13,092 nucleotides of DNA from Sulfuricurvum sp. (lineage in GTDB: Bacteria > Campylobacterota > Campylobacteria > Campylobacterales > Sulfurimonadaceae): NCBI GenBank assembly GCA_014764075.1, contig JACXUE010000078.1, positions 1 through 13,092 of the forward strand, in the 5' to 3' direction. A program made the position numbers and the translations under genes. How positions within the stretch are numbered: position 1 is the stretch's first letter; every line of letters begins with the position of its first letter. Below are positions 1 through 6,386 of the stretch, piece by piece. The notes under the pieces are model-generated. The model did no database searches. It was not told the origin of the DNA and saw only the letters and a list, made by a program, of their open reading frames with translations.

Positions 1-92
1 TGACGCTGGGGATGAGTCTGAGTTTTGTGATGGCGGGAGTTTCAGCACTTTTGTGGGTCTATTTTCGCTCACTCAAACCGATGCAGAAATGA
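1..92 (+). CDS. C-terminal end of a membrane protein, probably an MFS-type transporter (partial)
   Basis: Reading from base 3, 29 codons run to a TGA at 90-92; the gene begins outside the window. The peptide starts TLGMSLSFVMAGVSALLW and continues as a hydrophobic segment, then ends in a short basic tail (FRSLKPMQK). This is what the last transmembrane helix and cytoplasmic tail of a 12-helix major facilitator transporter look like. Only one helix is visible, so the family is an inference and another polytopic protein is possible. Its last 34 bases overlap, on the opposite strand, the end of the histidine-kinase-like remnant, so the two frames converge. Confidence 0.5.
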   Translation, partial: TLGMSLSFVMAGVSALLWVYFRSLKPMQK

Positions 93-235
93 TGCACTCC
101 CGTTTCATAGTGGTAATTTAACTCAAATCGGTACAGTTCACACACCGTTTGGGCGATATAAAGCCCAAACCTTAATCCCCCATCGCCCCGTTCGGTTACA
201 AATGCCTGCTCAGTGTTAACAAAATTAACGTTCAT
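59..235 (-). pseudogene. Histidine kinase C-terminal remnant (HATPase G2/G3-box tip only)
   Basis: A minus-strand frame runs from an ATG at 235 (inside the last codons of the upstream AI-2E gene) to a TAG at 59-61, giving 58 residues. It contains GGLRFGLYIAQTVCELY followed by YHYETGVHHFCIGL. In sensor kinases of this phylum the ATP-binding domain ends with a G-rich box (GxGLGL), an 'IAxxVC' helix and a final 'Y-x-G-x-x-F-x-I' strand, and this peptide matches that order. The G2 box is degenerate (GGLRFGL). The dimerisation/phospho-His helix, N box and G1 box are absent, and the frame is closed nine codons upstream of the ATG, so it cannot be a working kinase. There is no convincing ribosome binding site. 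It is best read as the relic of a truncated gene. A small translated ORF or chance similarity remain possible. Confidence 0.4.
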
Positions 236-1271
236 TTTCGATGTTTTGGGCTTCAGTTATTTTCATCAACGTTAAAAAAAGTACCGTAATCGCCGGTCCG
301 ATAATCATCCCCCAAAAGCCGAATGTTGTCAGTCCTGCAATAATGGCAAAAAAGATAATCAGTTCGTTGATCTTCTCGTGTGGTTTGATCAGTCGCTGAT
401 TGATGACTTTAATAATAATTGGTTTGACAAAGGTATCGGCGATAATTGAAATGATGATGATGGTGTAGAGTGCAATGAAGATTGCATTTTCGATGTTGCC
501 TAAGGATAGTTCGAACAACGTAAACGGGAGCCACATCATCACCCCTCCCACTACGGGGATGAGTGAGGCGAAGCCAAACATGATCCCAAAGAGCAGACCG
601 TTGTACCCCATGTATTCGACCGCAATCCCAAACAACGCCCCCTCGAAAACGGCGGTAGCGAGGATCGAGTAAAAGACGACGCTCATAGAGGAGCGCATCT
701 CGAACATGATGAGGGTGCTCTCTTGTTGCGGGAAATGGGCGGAACGTTTGAAAAATTCGAAAATGTCCCGCCCATAATATTGGGCGATGAAATAGAAGAT
801 CAAAATAAAGAGGGTGCCAGAGAGAAACGACATGGCAAAACTGCCGATTTTAGAAGCGTAATCGATGATATTCTTAGAAAAAGCGGTTGGATCGAATTTC
901 GCCAATGACGCTTCGATTTTCGCTTCAAATTGTGAAAATTCTGGAGGGAGGTGTGTGAGCCACCCTCTAAATTGAACCTCCATTGTACTCATCATTGAGG
1001 GATCGATATTCTGGAGCATGACGGATATATGGAACAAAAAATAGCCCAGCGGTGCGAAAAACAAAACTCCGAGCATAAGGGTTGATAGGGTGGAAGCCCA
1101 AAATCGGCTTTTGGTGAGATGGAGAAATCCCAGTTGGATCTGGTGGGTCGAAATCGCCAACAGCGTTGCAACGATGATGCTCATCCAAAAAGGTTGATAG
1201 AGGATGTACATCCCAAGTGAGACGATGATTAATAGGGCGAGAGTGAAGTACTCTTTTTTCATCGTTACCAT
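225..1271 (-). CDS. AI-2E/PerM (UPF0118) family membrane transporter
   Basis: Polytopic inner-membrane protein of 348 residues, the usual length for this family. Hydrophobic segments lie near residues 8-25, 27-45, 59-82, 142-164, 203-230, 232-256, 262-283 and 304-336, with a long polar loop at about 85-140 between the third and fourth, as in the family. The signature is the C-terminal half: SLIPVVGGVMMWLP at about 236-249, then KINELIIFFAIIAGL and FGFWGMIIGPA at about 300-326. Family members have been linked to autoinducer-2 export or Na+/H+ antiport, but the substrate cannot be read from sequence and need not be AI-2. The ATG shares one base with the ruvB stop (TAATG), so translation is probably coupled to ruvB. 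A second ATG at codon 4 (MKKEYF) is an equally plausible start. Confidence 0.85.
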   Translation of the reverse strand: MVTMKKEYFTLALLIIVSLGMYILYQPFWMSIIVATLLAISTHQIQLGFLHLTKSRFWASTLSTLMLGVLFFAPLGYFLFHISVMLQNIDPSMMSTMEVQFRGWLTHLPPEFSQFEAKIEASLAKFDPTAFSKNIIDYASKIGSFAMSFLSGTLFILIFYFIAQYYGRDIFEFFKRSAHFPQQESTLIMFEMRSSMSVVFYSILATAVFEGALFGIAVEYMGYNGLLFGIMFGFASLIPVVGGVMMWLPFTLFELSLGNIENAIFIALYTIIIISIIADTFVKPIIIKVINQRLIKPHEKINELIIFFAIIAGLTTFGFWGMIIGPAITVLFLTLMKITEAQNIENER

Positions 1272-2278
1272 TATTCAAATAATCCTTGTTGAGGGATTCC
1301 GAATTTGAGGAGTTCGTACGTTTTTGGGGTTGCAATCCGCCCGCGCGCCGTCCGTTCCAAATAGCCGTTGGCGAGAAGGTACGGTTCCAATACATCCTCG
1401 ATCGTCCCCTCGTCTTCACTGAGGGCGGCGGCGATAGTCGATAGCCCCATAGCTCTCCCTTTAGCTTCCATTAGGAGTTTGAGGAGGCGTATATCCATCT
1501 CATCAAATCCGTTGGCGTTGATCCCCAACTGATCGAGGGCGTAGCGTGAGCGTTCATGCAATATCACAGATTCATTGGCGACGTCGGCAAAGTCACGCAC
1601 CCGTTTAAGGAGACGCAATGCGATACGGGGGGTTCCGCGTGAGCGTTTGGCGATCTCTTGGGCGGCATCTTTATCGATGTTTTTCCCCAATTTCAAGGAG
1701 GCTTGGGTGATGATACTGCACAGCTCATCGGGGGTGTAAAACTGCATCCGAAAATTCATCCCGAATCGATCTCGCAGAGGATTGGAGAGCATCCCCGCAC
1801 GAGTCGTAGCGCCGATGAGGGTAAAGCGGGGGAGATCGATTTTGACGGTCTGCGCTGCAGGACCCGAGCCTATGATGATATCGAGCCGAAAATCCTCCAT
1901 GCTAGGATAGAGTATCTCTTCGACCGCAGGGGAGAGTCGGTGAATCTCATCGATAAAGAGGATGTCGCCCTCTTCGAGATTCGTGAGGATGGCGGCAAGA
2001 TCGCCACTTTTTTCGATCATCGGTGCGGCGGTCACTTTGATGTTGCTCCCCATCTCGTTGGCGATGATGAGGGCTAATGTCGTTTTTCCTAAACCCGGAG
2101 GACCGTAAAAGAGGACATGATCGAGTGATTCGGAGCGTTTTTTGGATGCTTCGATGAAGACTCCCAGATTTTTTTTGATCTGCTCTTGCCCGATGTAATC
2201 GCTCCATCCGTTCGGTCGGAGTGAAACTTCGGAGGTATCTTCGGCGTTAAATTTCTCTATCTCTACGATTCGTTCCAC
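1271..2278 (-). CDS. ruvB: Holliday junction branch migration ATPase RuvB
   Basis: AAA+ motor that, with RuvA, drives branch migration of Holliday junctions before RuvC cleavage during recombinational repair; cytoplasmic. The 335-residue length is typical. The N-terminal RPNGWSDYIGQ stretch (21-31) is the RuvB lead-in. Walker A is GPPGLGKTT (59-67), Walker B ILFIDEIH (106-113), sensor 1 GATTR (156-160), the arginine-finger region NPLRDRFG (166-173), and sensor 2 RGTPRIALRLLKR (214-226). The tail holds the winged-helix DNA-binding domain (RAMGLSTIA, then RTARGR). Translation starts at a GTG (2278-2276) with AAGGTG seven bases upstream. It lies 11 bases after panB and overlaps the next gene by one base, so it is the middle gene of a minus-strand operon. 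ruvA and ruvC are not in the window. Confidence 0.97.
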   Translation of the reverse strand: MERIVEIEKFNAEDTSEVSLRPNGWSDYIGQEQIKKNLGVFIEASKKRSESLDHVLFYGPPGLGKTTLALIIANEMGSNIKVTAAPMIEKSGDLAAILTNLEEGDILFIDEIHRLSPAVEEILYPSMEDFRLDIIIGSGPAAQTVKIDLPRFTLIGATTRAGMLSNPLRDRFGMNFRMQFYTPDELCSIITQASLKLGKNIDKDAAQEIAKRSRGTPRIALRLLKRVRDFADVANESVILHERSRYALDQLGINANGFDEMDIRLLKLLMEAKGRAMGLSTIAAALSEDEGTIEDVLEPYLLANGYLERTARGRIATPKTYELLKFGIPQQGLFE

Positions 2279-2289
2279 GTTAATGCACC

Positions 2290-3096
2290 TTAGTAGACAT
2301 AGTTTTCATCGGGGAATGAACGATTTTGAACTTCATTGGCATACTGATGCACCGCTTTTTTGACCGCTTCCGCGCCGTTCATGTACTGTTTGACGAACTT
2401 CGGGACAAACGGCTCATAGAGTCCGAGCATATCGGAGAACACCAGCACTTGTCCGTCCACGCCGCTCCCCGCACCGATCCCGATGACGGGAATCGAGACG
2501 CTTTGTGCGACGCGCGTTGCCACTTCGGCTTTGACCCCTTCGATTACGAGTATGAATGCTCCCGCTTCTTGGATCGCCTGAGCATCGGTGATTAATTGTA
2601 ACGCTTCGTGTTCTGTTTTCCCTTTGACTTTATATCCCCCCTCGGCCCGAAAGGCTTGAGGAAGAAGACCGATATGACCGCATACGGCGATTCCGTTCGA
2701 TACGAGATGTCGAACGAGATGGGCTTTATCGGCGCCTCCTTCGATTTTCACCGCATCGGCTAGAGTTTCTCGATAAACTCGGATGGCATTATACAGAGCA
2801 GTTTGCTCATCGGTATAGGTGCCAAAGGGCATATCGGTGATGACAAAACTCTTCGGCGCACCGTTGCATACCGCATTGGTGTGGTAGATCATTTGATCCA
2901 TCGTGGCACTCAGGGTATCGGGATTTCCTCCAAAACTCATATTCAAACTGTCTCCGACGAGGAGGATGTCGGCACTTTCCGAGAACAAACGGGCAAATAG
3001 GGCATCATACGCCGTGATCATCACCAGCGGCTTGATCCCTTTTTGTTTTTGGATTTTTCCGATCGTCATGTTTTTCATAGGGTATAAAACTCTCAT
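2290..3096 (-). CDS. panB: 3-methyl-2-oxobutanoate hydroxymethyltransferase (ketopantoate hydroxymethyltransferase)
   Basis: First step of pantothenate (coenzyme A) synthesis: transfers the hydroxymethyl group of 5,10-methylene-tetrahydrofolate to 2-oxoisovalerate to give ketopantoate, using Mg2+. The 268 residues carry the family blocks in order: MITAYDALFA (26-35), LLVGDSLNMSFGG with metal ligand D49, VITDMPFGTY with D88, KIEGG with K117, VCGHIGLLPQ with H141, the catalytic glutamate in LVIEG (E186), and IPVIGIGAGSGVDGQVLVF with SDMLGL. The gap-free match and C-terminus resemble Helicobacter PanB as I recall it. The start is uncertain: the ATG at 3096 lacks a clear Shine-Dalgarno, and in-frame ATGs at 3078 and 3069 (MKNM..) would better fit family N-termini. 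It is the promoter-proximal gene of panB-ruvB-AI-2E, and panC is not adjacent. Confidence 0.95.
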   Translation of the reverse strand: MRVLYPMKNMTIGKIQKQKGIKPLVMITAYDALFARLFSESADILLVGDSLNMSFGGNPDTLSATMDQMIYHTNAVCNGAPKSFVITDMPFGTYTDEQTALYNAIRVYRETLADAVKIEGGADKAHLVRHLVSNGIAVCGHIGLLPQAFRAEGGYKVKGKTEHEALQLITDAQAIQEAGAFILVIEGVKAEVATRVAQSVSIPVIGIGAGSGVDGQVLVFSDMLGLYEPFVPKFVKQYMNGAEAVKKAVHQYANEVQNRSFPDENYVY

Positions 3097-3213
3097 TGTG
3101 TATTAATTGAGATAGTTTACCCAAAAATTCCATCGCATTCGACTTAGTTGGCAGTTTACGAGACGAGATTAAACAAAAGCTCGATATAATTCTACGATAA
3201 CAGGAGAGTTGTG
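3097..3213. promoter_or_regulatory. Divergent intergenic region between panB and hpt-trpA
   Basis: The 117 bases separate two operons transcribed away from each other. The plus-strand promoter and ribosome binding site are listed separately. Toward panB, the minus-strand reading contains an AT-rich run (AATTTTTGGGTAAACTATC) that could hold a -10 element such as TAAACT or TTAATA, but no box is close to consensus, so I do not fix a site. I see no operator-like inverted repeat. Confidence 0.35.
3185..3190 (+). promoter_or_regulatory. -10 box of the hpt-trpA promoter
   Basis: Perfect TATAAT in the context CTCGATATAAT, placed so that transcription would start near 3197, just before the AGGAG ribosome binding site at 3202-3206. 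No good -35 hexamer sits 16-18 bases upstream, which is usual for housekeeping promoters of this phylum. Confidence 0.65.
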
Positions 3214-3614
3214 ATGGGAATACGGAGCGCTTTAGAAGCTAATTTCGACTTTGAAATCATTGATGAATTCTTAGATCATTATGCTATGATGGTAGAGATT
3301 ATGGAACCTCTCATTATCGATTTGGGAAATTCGGATCGTTATCATCGAAGCATTGAAGAGTTGTTTCGGATTTTCCACAACATCAAATCTGCCTCCGGTT
3401 ATTTGCAAATTGAGCCGATGGTCCGTTTGTCCACTTTTGTCGAAGATGCACTGGAAACTTTGCGTTCTCGGGACAAAGTGATCAATGAAGAGACGATCAA
3501 CTGGCTCATCAGCGTCTCGGATATGTTCATGCAGTGGCAGGAAGATTTCAAAATGGATAACGAACTCTCGAAAATCCATTTTTCCCTTTTAATTTTACCC
3601 GATATGGAGAAAGC

Positions 3615-3618
<4 letters not shown>
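3214..3618 (+). CDS. Stand-alone Hpt (histidine phosphotransfer) domain protein
   Basis: Small all-helical cytoplasmic protein of 134 residues that would carry a phosphoryl group between a hybrid kinase or response regulator and another receiver domain. The evidence is the motif ELFRIFHNIKSASGYLQI (about 49-66), which matches the Hpt consensus around the phospho-accepting histidine (H55), with the conserved lysine three residues later and small residues after it. The flanking sequence is amphipathic and helical, as in a four-helix Hpt bundle. The start is ATG 3214 because AGGAG at 3202-3206 is seven bases away; the GTG at 3211 is too close. No kinase or receiver gene is adjacent, so the partner is unknown. 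The stop overlaps the trpA start by four bases (GTGA), implying translational coupling, an odd pairing of a signalling protein with tryptophan synthesis. Confidence 0.8.
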
Positions 3619-4355
<737 letters not shown>

Positions 4356-4360
4356 CATGC

Positions 4361-4366
4361 TATAAT
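4361..4366 (+). promoter_or_regulatory. -10 box of the ssrA promoter
   Basis: Perfect TATAAT (GCTATAATACGC) five bases after the trpA stop. It predicts a start near 4373 and a precursor leader of about 20 bases ahead of the mature tmRNA 5' end at 4394, which RNase P would remove. Confidence 0.7.
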
Positions 4367-4393
4367 ACGCTCATAACTTCGGTTACTCTCGAT

Positions 4394-4601
4394 GGGGGCG
4401 ATATGGCTTCGACGGGATCAAGAAGGTTTAACTTGCATGCCGGACTGAGCATCTCCGTTATACGGCTCAACTTGCTTAAACGCAAACAACACTAATTACC
4501 GTCCTGCTTACGCTGCAGCGTAAGTTTAACTTAATTTAGGACTGCTTCTCCCTCCGATTCTATCTACGAGGTTTCCGGTTCGATTCCGGACGCTTCCACC
4601 A
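4394..4601 (+). ncRNA. ssrA: tmRNA (ssrA), unusually short
   Basis: Rescues stalled ribosomes by acting first as alanyl-tRNA and then as mRNA for a degradation tag, with SmpB. The 5' GGGGGCG pairs with 3' CGCTTCC (4591-4597, two G-U pairs), followed by A and an encoded CCA. The D-analogue GGCTTCGACGGG and T-arm (TCCGG / TTCGATT / CCGGA, 4574-4590) are present. PK1 can form from CGGA 4441-4444 with TCCG 4454-4457 and TGAGC 4446-4450 with GCTCA 4465-4469. The tag frame is 4482-4523. From the tag stop to the T-stem there are only 50 bases, far fewer than needed for PK2, PK3, PK4 and the 3' strand of helix 2; total length is 208 nt against roughly 350-390 in relatives as I recall. The identity is firm. 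Whether this compact form is functional, or reflects a deletion or assembly collapse, is open. Confidence 0.88.
4482..4523 (+). other. tmRNA tag reading frame, ANNTNYRPAYAAA-stop
   Basis: The resume codon GCA (4482-4484) is followed by twelve codons and TAA, encoding ANNTNYRPAYAAA. The ANN start and PAYA core match Campylobacterota tags (ANN...APAYAKAA type), and the small hydrophobic end is what ClpXP-type proteases recognise. The last seven codons lie in a perfect 18-base palindrome, CTTACGCTGCAGCGTAAG (4507-4524), which can fold as a seven-base-pair hairpin with a TGCA loop containing the end of the tag and the stop. It corresponds to helix 5 of ordinary tmRNAs. Confidence 0.85.
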
Positions 4602-4732
4602 TCCACTTCCTTAGCGTTTTCAAAGAGAGCGTGATGTTTTATATTTCACTCTACAATATAGCGATTAAACATTCGAGTATCGGGCATCAATCCACCATCG
4701 CAGAGTTGCAGCAACGATGAGTAAAGTTTTAA
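4602..4732. other. Spacer between ssrA and tRNA-Arg, no gene seen
   Basis: The 131 AT-rich bases between two convergent RNA genes hold no open frame of note. No T-tailed hairpin follows either RNA gene. The only structure I see is an imperfect hairpin at 4696-4719 (CATC..GTTG CAG CAAC..GATG with a five-base bulge), without a U-tract. Confidence 0.5.
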
Positions 4733-4809
4733 TGGTACGCCTGAAGGGATTCGAACCCCTGACCCTTGGTACCGGAAACCAATGCTCTATCCAGCTGAGC
4801 TACAGACGC
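4733..4809 (-). tRNA. tRNA-Arg (anticodon CCG)
   Basis: A 77-nt cloverleaf with encoded CCA. The acceptor stem pairs GCGTCTG with CAGGCGT, the D-stem is GCTC/GAGC, and the anticodon stem is TTGGT/ACCAA around loop TTCCGGT. The anticodon is therefore CCG at 4775-4773, reading the arginine codon CGG. The T-arm is AGGGG / TTCGAAT / CCCTT and the discriminator base is A. It lies convergent to ssrA and just downstream of the phnA-like gene's terminator, so it probably has its own promoter in 4810-4836. The TTATCC and TATTTATA runs there are only weak candidates. Confidence 0.95.
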
Positions 4810-4836
4810 GTATAAATAGGGATAACATTTTAGTAG

Positions 4837-4856
4837 AAAAAGGCTTAAGCCTTTTT
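4837..4856 (-). terminator. Rho-independent terminator of the phnA-like gene, overlapping its stop codon
   Basis: The perfect 20-base palindrome AAAAAGGCTTAAGCCTTTTT gives an eight-base-pair stem with a TTAA loop and a T-run on its 3' side. The TAA stop of the phnA-like gene (4847-4845) lies inside the hairpin. Because it is symmetric, it could also stop plus-strand transcription coming from the ssrA side. Confidence 0.7.
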
Positions 4857-5402
4857 CATAAACGCTGCAACAAGGACGATCGTTGAACCGTTGATTTTCC
4901 CTTCGATGTATTTCGGATCGTCGGTGAGGCGGATATTTTTGACAATGGTTCCCCGTTTGGCGGTAAATCCAGCCCCTTTGACTTCCAAATCTTTGATGAG
5001 AGTAACGGTGTCCCCCTCAGAGAGGATCGTACCGTTGCTGTCGCGATGTACGACGGCTCTACCTTCATCTTCGGATGCCGTGTTTAACATCCCCGCTTCC
5101 GCCCATGCTTTAACATCATCCTCGAGATACATCATATCGAGTTGATCTTGATTGCCGAGTGCGGATAAGAGACGGTATGCCATCACTTGCACCGCAGGGA
5201 CTTGGCTCCACATACTGTCGTTCAAACAGCGCCAGTGATCAGCATCGAGATTTTGGGGGTTTTCGATCTGGCTTTTGCACGTTTCACAGATATGGATCGA
5301 TTGATCTGCCGATCCGTCGCTCGGAGCTACCTCAAATACGGTTAAACCCTCTGTTGAACCGCATAATTCGCAAATGTTTCCACTACGTTCTTCAATACTC
5401 AT
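4845..5402 (-). CDS. YjdM/PhnA-like zinc-ribbon protein
   Basis: Predicted cytoplasmic protein of 185 residues. The N-terminus has a rubredoxin-like zinc ribbon, CELCGS near residue 11 and CETC about 28 residues on. The last 75 residues are the PhnA domain: RDSNGTILSEGDTVTLIKDL, then VKGAGFTAKRGTIVKNIRL, ending in FMKKA. Between them is a helical stretch rich in acidic residues, making this the long form of the family. Despite the name, E. coli YjdM/PhnA is not the phosphonate lyase, and no phosphonate genes lie nearby; its function is unsettled. I chose ATG 5402 because AAGG lies seven bases upstream, with a GTG one codon earlier also possible. It is a single gene with its own promoter and terminator. 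Confidence 0.88.
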   Translation of the reverse strand: MSIEERSGNICELCGSTEGLTVFEVAPSDGSADQSIHICETCKSQIENPQNLDADHWRCLNDSMWSQVPAVQVMAYRLLSALGNQDQLDMMYLEDDVKAWAEAGMLNTASEDEGRAVVHRDSNGTILSEGDTVTLIKDLEVKGAGFTAKRGTIVKNIRLTDDPKYIEGKINGSTIVLVAAFMKKA

Positions 5403-5430
5403 CACAACACCTTATTAAATTAATGAGGGT

Positions 5431-5436
5431 ATTATA
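5431..5436 (-). promoter_or_regulatory. -10 box of the phnA-like gene promoter
   Basis: TATAAT on the minus strand (GCTATAATACCC), about 29 bases before the start codon and five bases past the stop of the upstream metallo-hydrolase gene. It indicates that the phnA-like gene is transcribed on its own. Confidence 0.65.
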
Positions 5437-5441
5437 GCGTA

Positions 5442-6227
5442 TTAGGGCTGTGTGTAATTGGTCCGGTCGCCGTCAGAGAGAATTTTTCCGCCGTTGCGGA
5501 GGAGGTGGAGCGTATTGAGCTCATCGACGATCGTCTCTTTAAAGAGGGCTTTGAGGTGCATTGCACTGATGGTAAAATCGCTCCGTTTGGATTGGGCTAG
5601 CTCCTCTTTTAAAAGGGCGGGGGTGAGGTGTTTGCTATCAAATGCGAGTTGGGCAAAACCGGAGGGAAAGGAAACCTCGATAATGAGGGTGTGGATGCGG
5701 GGATGCTCATCAATGAGTTCCCAAATACGGCTGCATTTATAGGTATCTGCGGTAAAAAGGATTGCAGAGTTGTTTTTTTCAATCATATAACCACAACTTC
5801 CCTCAGTGTGATCGGTTTTAAACGGGGTGAGAGTGATGCCGTCTACCGCATAAGGCTTTTCGAGATCCAGTTCGATCAACTCGATCGTTTTATTGGTATG
5901 CCCTATCAGCGCTATCTCTTCAAAGTTTGGCCAGACACGATGGTTAAAGATAAACTGGCGCAAATCATCGAGAGTAGCTTTGAGACCGTAGATTTTGAGG
6001 GAGATGCTTTTTTGGGTGACGAAAAGATCGGCGAGAAAAGGGATATCGATAATATGATCGAGATGCGAATGGGTGAGAAAAATATGTTCGATCGTAAATA
6101 CATCGTCCCCGAACGTATTGATGAGGTTGCCCGCATCGATAACACAGTGATCGCTAACCCGTAAACAGGTGGTCCCTTGTGTTGGTGTTCGGGTGCCGCC
6201 GGTTCCTAAAAATTCGATGTATTCCAT
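5442..6227 (-). CDS. Metallo-beta-lactamase-fold hydrolase, probable class II cyclic-nucleotide phosphodiesterase
   Basis: Predicted di-zinc hydrolase of 261 residues with no signal peptide. The metal-binding motif HSHLDH is at 53-58 within IEHIFLTHSHLDHI. The remaining ligands are likely H140 (TDHTEGSCGY), D161 (ILFTADT) and H224 (SAMHLK). The stretch LIIEVSFPSGFAQLAFDSKHLTP (181-203) matches the pattern 'IEvSFP..LA..S.HLTP' of class II cyclic-nucleotide phosphodiesterases (yeast PDE1, Vibrio CpdP). Hydrolysis of a cyclic nucleotide is therefore the best guess, while RNase Z-like activity is less likely because its exosite arm is missing. The frame extends upstream to 6371, but the real start is ATG 6227: AAGGG lies eight bases before it and homology begins with MEYIEFLGTGG. 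It is divergent from the transglutaminase operon. Confidence 0.78.
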   Translation of the reverse strand: MEYIEFLGTGGTRTPTQGTTCLRVSDHCVIDAGNLINTFGDDVFTIEHIFLTHSHLDHIIDIPFLADLFVTQKSISLKIYGLKATLDDLRQFIFNHRVWPNFEEIALIGHTNKTIELIELDLEKPYAVDGITLTPFKTDHTEGSCGYMIEKNNSAILFTADTYKCSRIWELIDEHPRIHTLIIEVSFPSGFAQLAFDSKHLTPALLKEELAQSKRSDFTISAMHLKALFKETIVDELNTLHLLRNGGKILSDGDRTNYTQP

Positions 6228-6252
6228 TCGCTCACCCTTCTCATGAAAATTT

Positions 6253-6258
6253 ATTATA
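6253..6258 (-). promoter_or_regulatory. -10 box of the metallo-hydrolase promoter
   Basis: TATAAT on the minus strand in the AT-rich context TTGTATTATAATAAATTT, about 25 bases before the chosen start codon. Its position supports ATG 6227 over the longer frame, because the longer frame would begin upstream of this promoter. Confidence 0.6.
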
Positions 6259-6351
6259 ATACAAAACCTTTGAATTTCCATTTTATTCGGTGTGGTCGTT
6301 TTCTGATCAGTCGATGTTCGATAATTTGGAGTAAGTTGTGTTATCCTTGCT

Positions 6352-6357
6352 GATAAT
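6352..6357 (+). promoter_or_regulatory. Candidate -10 box of the transglutaminase/ligase operon
   Basis: GATAAT within TGCTGATAATTTAAC, 29 bases before the start codon at 6387. It is the best -10-like element in the 159-base divergent region, but there is no clear -35 and it is one base off consensus. The start codon is preceded by AAAGGA at a normal distance. Confidence 0.35.
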
Positions 6358-6386
6358 TTAACATTATGCACGCGTAAAGGAATCCG

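Noticed and set aside
967..1419. A 150-codon minus-strand frame across the ruvB/AI-2E junction
   Set aside because: It overlaps two well-supported genes in another frame on the same strand and shows no family resemblance.
1658..2077. A 139-codon plus-strand frame opposite ruvB
   Set aside because: It is fully antisense to clear RuvB coding sequence, its translation is rich in Arg/Asp/Gly without motifs, and it has no ribosome binding site; a shadow of the real gene.
4426..4532. Direct repeat GTTTAACTT (4426-4434 and 4524-4532) as the cause of a tmRNA deletion
   Set aside because: The copies flank the tag region, which is retained, not the missing 3' pseudoknot region, so recombination between them would not explain the shortness.
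4394..4601. Permuted two-piece tmRNA
   Set aside because: The 5' acceptor strand, tag and 3' acceptor strand occur in normal one-piece order, with CCA encoded at the end.
4696..4719. Imperfect hairpin downstream of tRNA-Arg as a terminator or attachment site
   Set aside because: It has a five-base bulge, a four-pair core and no T-run on either strand, and there is no repeat of the ssrA or tRNA 3' end to suggest an integration site.
6228..6371. N-terminal extension of the metallo-hydrolase (48 extra codons)
   Set aside because: The extension lies across the likely promoter, lacks family similarity, and a good ribosome binding site precedes the internal ATG at 6227.
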